Assembly: GCA_016872225.1 (NCBI GenBank)
Contig: VHAW01000001.1
Location: 1 to 34,405 of the forward strand
Reading direction: 5' to 3'
Length of the DNA stretch: 34,405 nucleotides
From: Sphingomonadales bacterium
GTDB taxonomy: Bacteria > Bacteroidota > Bacteroidia > UBA7662
Positions 7,663 through 15,225 of the stretch are shown here, in pieces (within the stretch, counting starts at the first letter, position 1; each line of letters starts with the position of its first letter). The translations under genes were made by a program, and so were the position numbers. A model generated the notes under the pieces. The model was not told where the DNA came from, searched no databases, and was given only the letters and a program-made list of their open reading frames with translations.

Positions 7663-8600
7663 TGATGACAATATCCCGAGGGATCACGTGTTACATTATG
7701 GCATGGTTTACCAGCCTTGGTGGTTCCCGCACAGACCCGCGCATCTGACCTCGCCGATTGTTTACCACTAGGTTTGCGACTCGAGGAACTAACCCGTGAG
7801 GACCAGATCCAACAAGTTCTGCAAAGACTGCTCTCGAGTCGCTCCTCTTCCTCATCCGGCAGCCCACGAAGGAAATCCATTCCCGTCACTTTTTCCAAGC
7901 TATCGACGCTAATAAGGTATCCCTCCAAGGAAGCTTTGGAACTGTAATGCGGAAGAAGGAATGCAGCGACACGTTCTTCTTTAGGATGGTATATAACTTT
8001 ATAAAATGCCTCAGGGATTTGTAAACGGCCAAACTGCGAGAGCGTAAAATGTCCGTAAAGTACCGGCCCTGACCAAATTAGAAGCCCTATAGTATCTTTC
8101 TCCATTAGGGCCGCTGCCCAATCCCTTATCTGGGTTTCGAGTCTTTTCCAAATTCCACGATTGAAACCGGGTCGCTGGGGACTGACGTTGGCGTAGGAAA
8201 AACTCTCTTCCATGGTTCGCACCGACCAGGCCATATCGGCGGCAGGTACCAAATGACCTTTGTCGAAACCAGATCCTGCATAATCGCGATCCGAGGCATC
8301 CCTGCCGGCAAGCCTGGGTTCCCGTTGAAATTTGTTGGCACGCTCTGCACCGCCACCGATATGCTTTCGACTCAAACGATACCCTACCCAAGCCGGTTGA
8401 ACAGCATCAATACTAAAACCCACATCATATGCAACATAATTTACAAAAACAAATTTCGTCCCGGTACTGCTGGATATGGGATGAAGGTCAAACAAAATTA
8501 TGGGACTGCCCTTTTGAGCCTGGGCATGCAAAACCTCAATCGTTAGCCCGCAGGCTAAAGCCCCCATGAAACCAAGGAGAGGTCTGAGTTTCTTAAGCAT
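7653..8600 (-). CDS. Exported DNA/RNA non-specific endonuclease (NUC1 type) with C-terminal Cys/His motif
   Basis: This is 315 residues from the ATG at 8600. That start gives a signal peptide (MLKKLRPLLGFMGALACGL, cleavage near HAQA) and shares one base with the stop of the AIM24 gene (TAATG). The frame stays open a further 41 codons upstream, but that part lies inside the neighbour. The nuclease core shows the beta-beta-alpha-metal motif FDKGHLVPAADM (residues 112-123, His116 general base; the usual DRGH has Lys in place of Arg) and the metal-binding Asn147 in PGFNRGIW. Such enzymes cut DNA and RNA without sequence preference outside the cell or in the periplasm. After a Ser/Arg-rich linker (268-285) there is Cys290-x9-Cys300-x10-Cys311-x2-His314 with TKAGKPC, a small presumed zinc-binding motif seen in phage and Bacteroidota proteins. 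Confidence 0.9.
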   Translation of the reverse strand: MLKKLRPLLGFMGALACGLTIEVLHAQAQKGSPIILFDLHPISSSTGTKFVFVNYVAYDVGFSIDAVQPAWVGYRLSRKHIGGGAERANKFQREPRLAGRDASDRDYAGSGFDKGHLVPAADMAWSVRTMEESFSYANVSPQRPGFNRGIWKRLETQIRDWAAALMEKDTIGLLIWSGPVLYGHFTLSQFGRLQIPEAFYKVIYHPKEERVAAFLLPHYSSKASLEGYLISVDSLEKVTGMDFLRGLPDEEEERLESSLCRTCWIWSSRVSSSSRKPSGKQSARSDARVCAGTTKAGKPCHNVTRDPSGYCHHHR

Positions 8601-9391
8601 TAATCCCCGTCCAGCAGGTTGCCCAGACCACCCAGAATGGAGCCCTCTTCGCGGCGGCCCCCAGTGGAGCCGTAACTGAGAATGCGGGCGGCCAAACGGG
8701 ATACGGGCAGGCTTTGCAGCCAAACCCGTCCGGAACCCCGCAAAGTTGCAAAAAACAAGCCCTCTCCCCCAAAAACCATGTTCTTGATCCCTTTGACCAT
8801 TTGTATATCGTAATCTACCCCGGCGGTAAAGGCCACAATACAGCCGGTATCTACCCGCAGGACCTCCCCAGGATGGAGATCCCTTTCCAAAATGTATCCC
8901 CCAGCATGTACAAAAGCTAGGCCATCCCCCTCCAGCTTCTGCATAATGAACCCCTCACCCCCAAAAAGTCCGGTACCCAGTCGGCGTTGAAACTCGATAC
9001 CCACCGCCACTCCTTTGGCAGCGCAGAGAAAGGAATCTTTTTGGCAGATGATTTTTTGGCCAAGGACCTGCAAGTCTAAACAAATGATTTTACCCGCATA
9101 GGGCCCTGCAAAAGTAACACGGGATTTTCCCTGACCCGTATGGGTGAAGGCGGTCATAAACAAGGATTCCCCCGTGAGAAGACGCTTACCCGCACCCATC
9201 AATTTGCCCAGGAAGCCCCCTTGTTGAGAGGAGCCATCGCCGAAGATGGTCTGCATTTCAATTCCCGGATCCATAAACATGAAGGCTCCGCTCTCTGCAA
9301 TTACAGTTTCCTGAGGATCTAATTCAATCTCCACACATTGCATCTCTTCGCCATAGATGCGGTAATCAATTTCGTGATTGCTTCGGTTCAT
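8600..9391 (-). CDS. AIM24/TIGR00266 family protein
   Basis: This 263-residue protein is of the AIM24-like family (TIGR00266), built of tandem beta-strand repeats in a trimeric barrel-like fold. Recognisable parts are IELDPQETVIAESGAFMFM (about residues 22-40), the Gly/Phe-rich FGDGSSQQGGFLGKLMG stretch (50-66), ESLFMTAFTH, and the C-terminal GGEGLFFATLRGSGRVWLQS, followed by GSTGGRREEGSILGGLGNLL. Its molecular role is unknown; no signal peptide is seen, so it should be cytoplasmic. It ends in a TAATG overlap with the nuclease gene and starts 43 bases after the sterol-desaturase-like gene. Confidence 0.88.
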   Translation of the reverse strand: MNRSNHEIDYRIYGEEMQCVEIELDPQETVIAESGAFMFMDPGIEMQTIFGDGSSQQGGFLGKLMGAGKRLLTGESLFMTAFTHTGQGKSRVTFAGPYAGKIICLDLQVLGQKIICQKDSFLCAAKGVAVGIEFQRRLGTGLFGGEGFIMQKLEGDGLAFVHAGGYILERDLHPGEVLRVDTGCIVAFTAGVDYDIQMVKGIKNMVFGGEGLFFATLRGSGRVWLQSLPVSRLAARILSYGSTGGRREEGSILGGLGNLLDGD

Positions 9392-9434
9392 TTTGAAAAT
9401 TTTTAATAAAAGTAATTATTGAACTTTTGATTTA

Positions 9435-10190
9435 TTATGGCTTTTCATTGTCTAACATATCATTTCGAATGGTTCCCATCCATCGATCCCAAAACAAAAA
9501 GTACAAACCGTAATTCCCGGTGAATCGGGAATGATGCAGATTGTGATGACGAGAGGTATTGATCCAACGCCCTATTCTGGTCTTTTCGAAGCCTTGAGAG
9601 TACAATTCAAATCCGAGATGCCCGTAAACATTATAAACAATCATAAATAGGAAAAACAACATAATATGGTTTCGGTGAACGGGGAAACCGAATACAAAAA
9701 TTGGCAAAATCCCAATCTCTATCAGCGCTTCCCAAGGATGAAACGAATAAGCCGCCCATGGCGAAGGATTGGTAGAACGATGATGTATAGTATGCACCTT
9801 GCGGTACCAAAAAGGCATATGCATCCATCGATGAGCCCAATAGAAGTAAGTATCGTGAACAAACAGCATCACAGGGAAAACCAAAACGTAATAGAACCAA
9901 CCGTGAAAATCTGGTGTCGGCATCAATAGCGTATAAGGGCGAATCGTTGGACTTTGCAAAATAAAAGCGACTATCACCCCAAAAATCAAAATGGTAAGGA
10001 CCGAAAAGGCTATTTCCCTTTGGTAATCCGAGGCCTTTGGAAAACGAGGTTGAATTTTACGGGTTTGGAAAGTATCCTTTTTCCAAACATAAAAGAACAA
10101 GAATGCTAAACTGGCAAAGAGAATATAACGACCCCCTATTCTCCAAACGGCTTTAGGAATCCACACCCACCATTCCGGATCTGCTTCCAT
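9435..10190 (-). CDS. Sterol desaturase / fatty acid hydroxylase family membrane protein
   Basis: This 251-residue integral membrane di-iron protein carries the three histidine clusters of the fatty acid hydroxylase superfamily: HDTYFYWAHRWMH (about residues 117-129), VHTIHHRS (about 137-144), and the C-terminal HHNLHHS (about 212-218). Four or so hydrophobic helices surround them. Family members hydroxylate or desaturate lipids, sterols or carotenoids using O2; the substrate is unknown here. The ATG at 10190-10188 overlaps the stop of the M43 protease gene as TGATG, which fixes the start and indicates coupled translation. A TTG one codon earlier is less likely. Confidence 0.88.
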   Translation of the reverse strand: MEADPEWWVWIPKAVWRIGGRYILFASLAFLFFYVWKKDTFQTRKIQPRFPKASDYQREIAFSVLTILIFGVIVAFILQSPTIRPYTLLMPTPDFHGWFYYVLVFPVMLFVHDTYFYWAHRWMHMPFWYRKVHTIHHRSTNPSPWAAYSFHPWEALIEIGILPIFVFGFPVHRNHIMLFFLFMIVYNVYGHLGFELYSQGFEKTRIGRWINTSRHHNLHHSRFTGNYGLYFLFWDRWMGTIRNDMLDNEKP

Positions 10191-13100
10191 CAACGACGAA
10201 CCAGACGATACGGCTTAGCAAGCGACTCCCCGGATGGACCGCATAATTCTACTGTATAAACACCAGCCTTTAGGTGTCCCAAATCCAAAAGGGATGTTTG
10301 CTGCTGTCCCATGGAATCACTCGGAATATCCCCTATGCTCCATCCAGCAACAAACGGGTGCGAGGAATGCACTCTTCCGGATAGATCCCTGAACACCCAT
10401 TGCATGGCCTCGAATTGATTTATCATAGTGGCCAATTTGGTCTTAAGGTTTGCACCGAAGACCACCTGAACCTTGCCATCGGTAGGGTTGGGATAAAACA
10501 AAGCTTCGGACGCATTCAGATTCCTGCGGGGAACGGGAATTCGGAGGCCCAAATCCGGCAAAGGCTGAGCCAGAGGATCAGCCCATTCCGATCCAGCAGC
10601 GGCATCCCAAGACCAGGAAGCAGGAAGCAGCCCGCAAGTATGATGAATCTCCAAAACAGGCTTTCCATCGGAAAGATTGACCCCCTTTACATCGTTCCAT
10701 GCCAAACGAAGACGACCACCGATGCGGGCATAAACCAGCTCCTGATCACCCAAATGCGATACCACCAAAGGCTCACCCAAGAAATCAGGCCATTCAAGAT
10801 CAAGGGAGAGGGCCCCTACCCTCGCTTGTCCCGTAGCCCGAAGCACGGTAACCGCGGTTTGGCCATCCAAATAACCCAAACCGCTACGTCCAGAAATTTC
10901 ATTCGGATCGACTGGATTCTCGACAAGACCAAATACACCAAAACCCTGTCTCGCTGCACTTGGGATGAACGAGCCGTTGACATCGCCATAACACATGGCC
11001 TTAAGATTCTGCGTGATGGCTGCACCGTTGGTGGTTATGGTAGCCGTATCGAAGACCCATTCCCCCGCAGGGAACGTGCTAATCACGTTGGAATATCGCC
11101 TGCTGATCACCAAGGCATCCGATGCGTTGACCGAATTTGAGGCATTGACATCCGCTGCTCTAAGCCGTAATCCAGTCAAAGGCTGCGTATTGGCAAAATG
11201 CAAATTCGCCTGCAATGCATCCGTAGCATTGACACCACCGGATGTACGCGATGTGTTGAGCGAAAAGGAACGAACCCCGTTGGTATAAGTGTTCATCGAA
11301 TATAAACCATTAGAGGCCGTGGTCGCCTGGGCATCCTGAACCCCACCTGGCACGGTCAACAGGCGGACATTCACCGAAGATAATGGGGTATTGACTGAAT
11401 TATTGTAGGAAACAATACCACTCACCGGCTGAATGGTCACACCACCGTTGATTTGAACCATGTAATCCTGAGTTTCACCATAAGTGTAGGTCCCGCAAGC
11501 CTGAGTGCTTGTAGCCGAACCACTCTCTTGAAGAACAACCCTCATTAAACATAGACCAGCGGTCGCGGCAGATGCCCCAATGGCAATGTTATTCACGGTT
11601 AAAGTGGCATTGGCTGTGTTGGAAAGACTACCGCTCATCACCATTTCACTGCTCTCAAACTGATAATTACGATTAAAGTCAATGAAAACCTTGGCATAGG
11701 CTGCATAATTACCCCCGCAGGTTCCTTTAACCAGCGTGGCCGCATAGGTTTGACCGATGGTCACCTGAAAAGGAGGGAAACCTGTTCGATCCGTGTACGT
11801 AGCACAATTCCCTGTTCCTGTAGGGTACGAATTGGCGGTTCCAGCAAAAGTGAAGGAAGCAACCCGGGTATCTGCAGAATTCGTTGCCGCCGAAACACAG
11901 GCTGAAGCCCGGGCTCGGATATAATTATTCCGGGTTAAGGAATCGGAACCAAAAGCATTCGTAACCTTAAGCTTAACACTGTATTGACCTGCCACACTGA
12001 AATAAAGTTTGGGGTTGGCGCTCGAGGATGTTGAACCGGGCGCAAATGCCCAACCTGTCGAGGGGGTAATGGTCCATGCCGTGGTTGTGGGAACCCCAAC
12101 TGACTGATCCGTGAGTTGAATCGTATCCAAAACTCCTCCAAAATCAGCAAGGGTATCACTGGCGCTAAAGACAGTGGTCAAAGGTCCCGGAGTTACCACC
12201 ACTGCTTGACAAGAATTGGCCGTGAGTAGCGATACTCTGCGAGGGCTATTGGCCAAAACCGTCCACATCCGTTGAACTTGGTTGTAGGTAAACAGATTCA
12301 TGCAGTTATCATCGGAATAGTCCATGTAATTCTGAACCATATCAGGGCCTGAGCAAGACGAATGCGTGGTAGGACACCCATAATTGGCGGCATCTGAAGG
12401 AGGAGTATCCGCACAATAATCCGTGGCGGTACACGATGAACCATCCCCCCAAATATGGCGAAGACCCAACCAGTGACCGACCTCGTGGGTGGCTGTACGT
12501 CCTTTGTTATAGGCACCCGTAAAAGGATTGGCGGGTGGCCTACCCACCGAATTGTACAAAACGACAATACCATCGGTATTCGCTGATCCTGAACTCGGCA
12601 TGCCCGCAAGTCCGGAAGAAACCGGAAATTGAGCATACCCCAAAACCCCTCCCGAAATATTCACCACCCAAATGTTGAAATAACGTGTTGGATCCCAGAT
12701 GGTGGCCGGCTTGATGGTCGCATCAATGGAGGAGGTGGACCATGTGGCCGACTGGGAATATTGCCAACGAACAATCCCCGTGGAAGGATTTCCTTGGGGG
12801 TCCCGCTGAGCCAAACAGAAGTTAATATTCGAACCCGCTGCAACGGCCCTGAAATTTGCAGGGGCGTTCATGGTATCCGCATTAAGTCGTTTAAAATCTT
12901 CGTTCAGGATATCCACCTGCGACTGAATCTGTGCGGCGGAAATATTCCACACGTCAGACGCGTTCTGGTAGATTACATGGAAAACAACAGGAATATTATA
13001 ATCAACTTCTGGACGAAAACTTGATGAATTTTCGGCGATTCTGTTGGACATCCATTGTTCAAAGAGTTGTTCTGATTCGCCATGCTGTCCCTGCTGCATT

Positions 13101-13288
13101 CTGGCCTGGTGGTGCTCGTGAGTATAACAACGAATTATGGAACTCTGCGCCAACACCTCATCAAAACCAAACCATAATGAAAATACACCAACAACTGTTA
13201 AACGTAGCTTAACGCCAAAAGAAAATGACGGCTCCCATTTGTTAAAGGGAAACCTCGATTGAGGATAAGGGATAGGCATGAATTCCAT
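10190..13288 (-). CDS. Secreted M43 (pappalysin-type) metalloprotease with PKD, GEVED, dockerin-like and T9SS domains
   Basis: This is a 1032-residue multidomain exoprotein. After a long N-terminal region with a signal-peptide core (about residues 28-48, ending VLAQ) comes an M43 peptidase domain with the zinc site HEVGHWLGLRH (268-278) and Met-turn NYMDYSDDNC. A PKD-like domain (about 365-455), a GEVED domain (about 500-615, ending YGETQDYMVQI), a Cna/SdrD-like beta-sandwich (about 621-680) and a dockerin-like stretch (684-776, with ADVNASNSVNASDAL and GDVNGS) follow. A cohesin-like sandwich (about 790-920) precedes a type A T9SS sorting domain (FYPNPTDGKVQV to YRLVRR). It should cleave proteins at the cell surface or outside. 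Two neighbours share the dockerin-like module. Confidence 0.93.
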   Translation of the reverse strand: MEFMPIPYPQSRFPFNKWEPSFSFGVKLRLTVVGVFSLWFGFDEVLAQSSIIRCYTHEHHQARMQQGQHGESEQLFEQWMSNRIAENSSSFRPEVDYNIPVVFHVIYQNASDVWNISAAQIQSQVDILNEDFKRLNADTMNAPANFRAVAAGSNINFCLAQRDPQGNPSTGIVRWQYSQSATWSTSSIDATIKPATIWDPTRYFNIWVVNISGGVLGYAQFPVSSGLAGMPSSGSANTDGIVVLYNSVGRPPANPFTGAYNKGRTATHEVGHWLGLRHIWGDGSSCTATDYCADTPPSDAANYGCPTTHSSCSGPDMVQNYMDYSDDNCMNLFTYNQVQRMWTVLANSPRRVSLLTANSCQAVVVTPGPLTTVFSASDTLADFGGVLDTIQLTDQSVGVPTTTAWTITPSTGWAFAPGSTSSSANPKLYFSVAGQYSVKLKVTNAFGSDSLTRNNYIRARASACVSAATNSADTRVASFTFAGTANSYPTGTGNCATYTDRTGFPPFQVTIGQTYAATLVKGTCGGNYAAYAKVFIDFNRNYQFESSEMVMSGSLSNTANATLTVNNIAIGASAATAGLCLMRVVLQESGSATSTQACGTYTYGETQDYMVQINGGVTIQPVSGIVSYNNSVNTPLSSVNVRLLTVPGGVQDAQATTASNGLYSMNTYTNGVRSFSLNTSRTSGGVNATDALQANLHFANTQPLTGLRLRAADVNASNSVNASDALVISRRYSNVISTFPAGEWVFDTATITTNGAAITQNLKAMCYGDVNGSFIPSAARQGFGVFGLVENPVDPNEISGRSGLGYLDGQTAVTVLRATGQARVGALSLDLEWPDFLGEPLVVSHLGDQELVYARIGGRLRLAWNDVKGVNLSDGKPVLEIHHTCGLLPASWSWDAAAGSEWADPLAQPLPDLGLRIPVPRRNLNASEALFYPNPTDGKVQVVFGANLKTKLATMINQFEAMQWVFRDLSGRVHSSHPFVAGWSIGDIPSDSMGQQQTSLLDLGHLKAGVYTVELCGPSGESLAKPYRLVRR
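10961..11428 (-). repeat. Shared beta-sandwich + dockerin-like module, copy 1 (M43 protease)
   Basis: Residues about 621-776 of the M43 protease: SGIVSYNN...NTPLSSVNVRLL, then GGVNATDALQ, ADVNASNSVNASDALVISRR and CYGDVNGS. It matches copies at 14096-14551 and 16768-17235 in order, spacing and key residues. The full EF-hand-like loop keeps Asp1, Asn3, Asn9 and Asp12 of a dockerin loop, with Ser at position 5. Confidence 0.8.
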
Positions 13289-13304
13289 AGACTTTCAATT
13301 TCTA

Positions 13305-13312
13305 CAAAATTA
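13305..13312 (-). promoter_or_regulatory. Candidate -7 promoter element for the M43 protease gene
   Basis: On the minus strand this reads TAATTTTG, an exact TAnnTTTG match, 16 bases before the ATG at 13288. The -33 region is only a T-rich stretch (GGTTTTCC), so the promoter call is moderate. If used, the leader is very short. Confidence 0.42.
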
Positions 13313-13355
13313 TTTCATTTTTTTTGGAAAACCCCATCAAATTGACATTAAAATA

Positions 13356-13431
13356 CCTTCTAAAGGGGAGAATTTTTGCGGGCGATAATCATTTCACCAC
13401 CCTGGACTTGATCGGAGGAAGCTTTAGAAGG
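13356..13431 (-). repeat. Widely spaced perfect 10-base inverted repeat at the 3' end of the CSTCH-protein gene
   Basis: CCTTCTAAAG at 13356-13365 and CTTTAGAAGG at 13422-13431 are exact reverse complements, 56 bases apart. The right arm spans the stop codon (13424-13426). In the minus-strand transcript the arms could close a large stem before a UAUUUUAAU stretch, so it might act in termination or 3'-end protection, but the long loop makes this unusual. Confidence 0.4.
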
Positions 13432-15109
13432 CGGTACGAATCAGTATAGGGACTTGATTCTGGCCTACAGGAATACCACTGAGCAGCGCAGTTCCCTCGG
13501 GAAACTTAACCAATATGCTGTGAGGACTGTCATGATGCAAGGTCTTTCGATCCAAAACCCTCCCAAGGACATCCATGGCGGTCAAATGCAAGGTTCCTTG
13601 ACCATAAACATTCACCGTGGCATCGTATCCACTCCCATAAATTGGCTGAACTTTCCAAACAGAACTTCTTTGGACCAATTGCAGTCTTGGCAAAACCACT
13701 GACAAAGTCCCAAGGGTACCCGCTTCTCCGTCGGTAAATTCAGTGGCCGTGGATATGGACCAAGAATCACTTGACGCTTGCTCTGGAGCCACTCTCAAGT
13801 ACAAAATAGGCTCACCGCTGCTAAGATCCATGCCCGCAGGATTAAACCATGAAAGCCGCAAACGATTCCCCTCGATGCTGTATTCTGGCTTCATTCCATT
13901 CAAGACAGAGCGAATTCCTTCAATTTGCCATCCATGAGGAGCTTCCAAGTCCAAGGTGACTGAACCTAATGAAAAATTTTCATTCGTATTTTGGTTCATC
14001 AGACTCAAAGGAACCCATGCGCCTTCTGGAGAAATTGCTTCAAGAGATTTCTGCTCCAAGGCAACGGAACCTGTGCGTACCGTCGATGGCTGATAGGAGG
14101 CATTCACATCCCCCACACAGATCCCACGAATATTCTGGGTAAGATTTACGCTGCTGACATTGACAGGAACAGTTTCAAATTTCCAATCCCCAACCACAAA
14201 AGAGCCGATAAGCCCAGCCACTCTGCGTGAAACCAGAAGGGCATCGGCTGAAGTGATGGAAATCGAACCGTTCACATCTGCTGAAGTGAGGCGCAAACTA
14301 CTCAAATTAATGATGTTATTGAATTGACGAGTGATAAGCAAGGCATCCGCGGAACTGACACCCCCCCATGGCCTGCTGCTAACCGCAGTAACCGAATAAG
14401 AGCCGCTTGCCAAATTGTTGAAACTGTACTGCCCTGAAGCATTGGTAGTGGTTGACTGAAGAATTGCACCACCCGATCCCAATAGGCGAACCGTACTGTT
14501 GACCACTGGAGTTCCGGAAGTGTTGTCGTATTGAAGTACACCGGAAATAGTGTAAGACGGGGTTGATTCCAGTAGTGTTACCGCATCGGTATAAATTTCA
14601 TCACCACTCGTTCCCCCGTTGTTGTTGGCTGCGTTGGAGGCAAAATAAAAGGTCACAGGACCTGTACCGGCAGCAGGAGCGGTCCATTGAAAATTCCACG
14701 TAATCATTCCCGATGTTGTTGACGTGTTTCCCAAAGCGGAATGGTTCATGTATCCTTGCTGTACCCAAGTCCGATTGGTTGTCGAAATGAGTGTGCCCGC
14801 ATCCCCTCCTTGATTGTCCTCAACCTTGAGCTGAAACCCGTATTTGCTTCGTGTAGCACGAGAAACGGTAAGACTTAAGTTGTAGGTCTGCCCAGGAACA
14901 TAAGAAGTAGCCGTCGCACCGTTAAAAGTAAGTATGCGGGTTGCGGGTCCGGAATTGACTGCTATACCCCCGTGACAAGTAGAACAATTCGATTCTCCTG
15001 GGGCACTGCTAAAACCCAAAGGGGCTCCCCCGGAGAAGGTAAGGGCATTGTAAATGCTTGTCAAAACCAGAAAAGAAGCCAAGACAGCGATTTTGAGCTT
15101 GTGATGCAT
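13424..15109 (-). CDS. Secreted choice-of-anchor-V-like protein with CSTCH motif, dockerin-like and cohesin-like domains
   Basis: This 561-residue exoprotein has a signal peptide (MHHKLKIAVLASFLVL, to about residue 23). The mature N-terminus SAPGESNCSTCHGG carries a CxxCH haem-c attachment motif (Cys42, Cys45, His46), followed by an immunoglobulin-like domain to about 182; this combination is typical of choice-of-anchor V proteins. Then come a Cna/SdrD-like sandwich (186-245), a dockerin-like stretch (249-338, with SADVNGSISITSADALLVSR and CVGDVNAS), a cohesin-like sandwich (about 345-475) and a divergent T9SS-type tail (about 480-561, with LTAMDVLGRVL). No enzymatic domain is seen, so an adhesive, structural or electron-transfer role outside the cell is possible. 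It is transcribed away from the endonuclease I gene. Confidence 0.82.
   Translation of the reverse strand: MHHKLKIAVLASFLVLTSIYNALTFSGGAPLGFSSAPGESNCSTCHGGIAVNSGPATRILTFNGATATSYVPGQTYNLSLTVSRATRSKYGFQLKVEDNQGGDAGTLISTTNRTWVQQGYMNHSALGNTSTTSGMITWNFQWTAPAAGTGPVTFYFASNAANNNGGTSGDEIYTDAVTLLESTPSYTISGVLQYDNTSGTPVVNSTVRLLGSGGAILQSTTTNASGQYSFNNLASGSYSVTAVSSRPWGGVSSADALLITRQFNNIINLSSLRLTSADVNGSISITSADALLVSRRVAGLIGSFVVGDWKFETVPVNVSSVNLTQNIRGICVGDVNASYQPSTVRTGSVALEQKSLEAISPEGAWVPLSLMNQNTNENFSLGSVTLDLEAPHGWQIEGIRSVLNGMKPEYSIEGNRLRLSWFNPAGMDLSSGEPILYLRVAPEQASSDSWSISTATEFTDGEAGTLGTLSVVLPRLQLVQRSSVWKVQPIYGSGYDATVNVYGQGTLHLTAMDVLGRVLDRKTLHHDSPHSILVKFPEGTALLSGIPVGQNQVPILIRTAF
14096..14551 (-). repeat. Shared beta-sandwich + dockerin-like module, copy 2 (CSTCH protein)
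   Basis: Residues about 187-338: TISGVLQYDNTSGTPVVNST, WGGVSSADALLITRQF, SADVNGSISITSADALLVSR, CVGDVNAS. The order matches copies 1 and 3. LQYDNTSGTPV here and LRYDNTSLSPL in copy 3 are particularly close. Confidence 0.82.
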
Positions 15110-15143
15110 ATTTTTGAGTTTAATATTTTACAACCATTTTCTT

Positions 15144-15168
15144 TTAGTAAATGTTTCCCTTTTACTAA
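15144..15168. repeat. Inverted repeat between divergent secreted-protein genes
   Basis: TTAGTAAA (15144-15151) and TTTACTAA (15161-15168) are perfect 8-base inverted arms with a 9-base spacer. A third TAGTAAA lies at 15186-15192. The site sits between the divergent CSTCH-protein and endonuclease I genes, where a shared operator would be expected; no regulator is known. Confidence 0.4.
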
Positions 15169-15225
15169 GAATTAGTGATTCTTTCTAGTAAATATTGCCC
15201 TTTCTCTTTGAAGTTCAGCTCCCCC

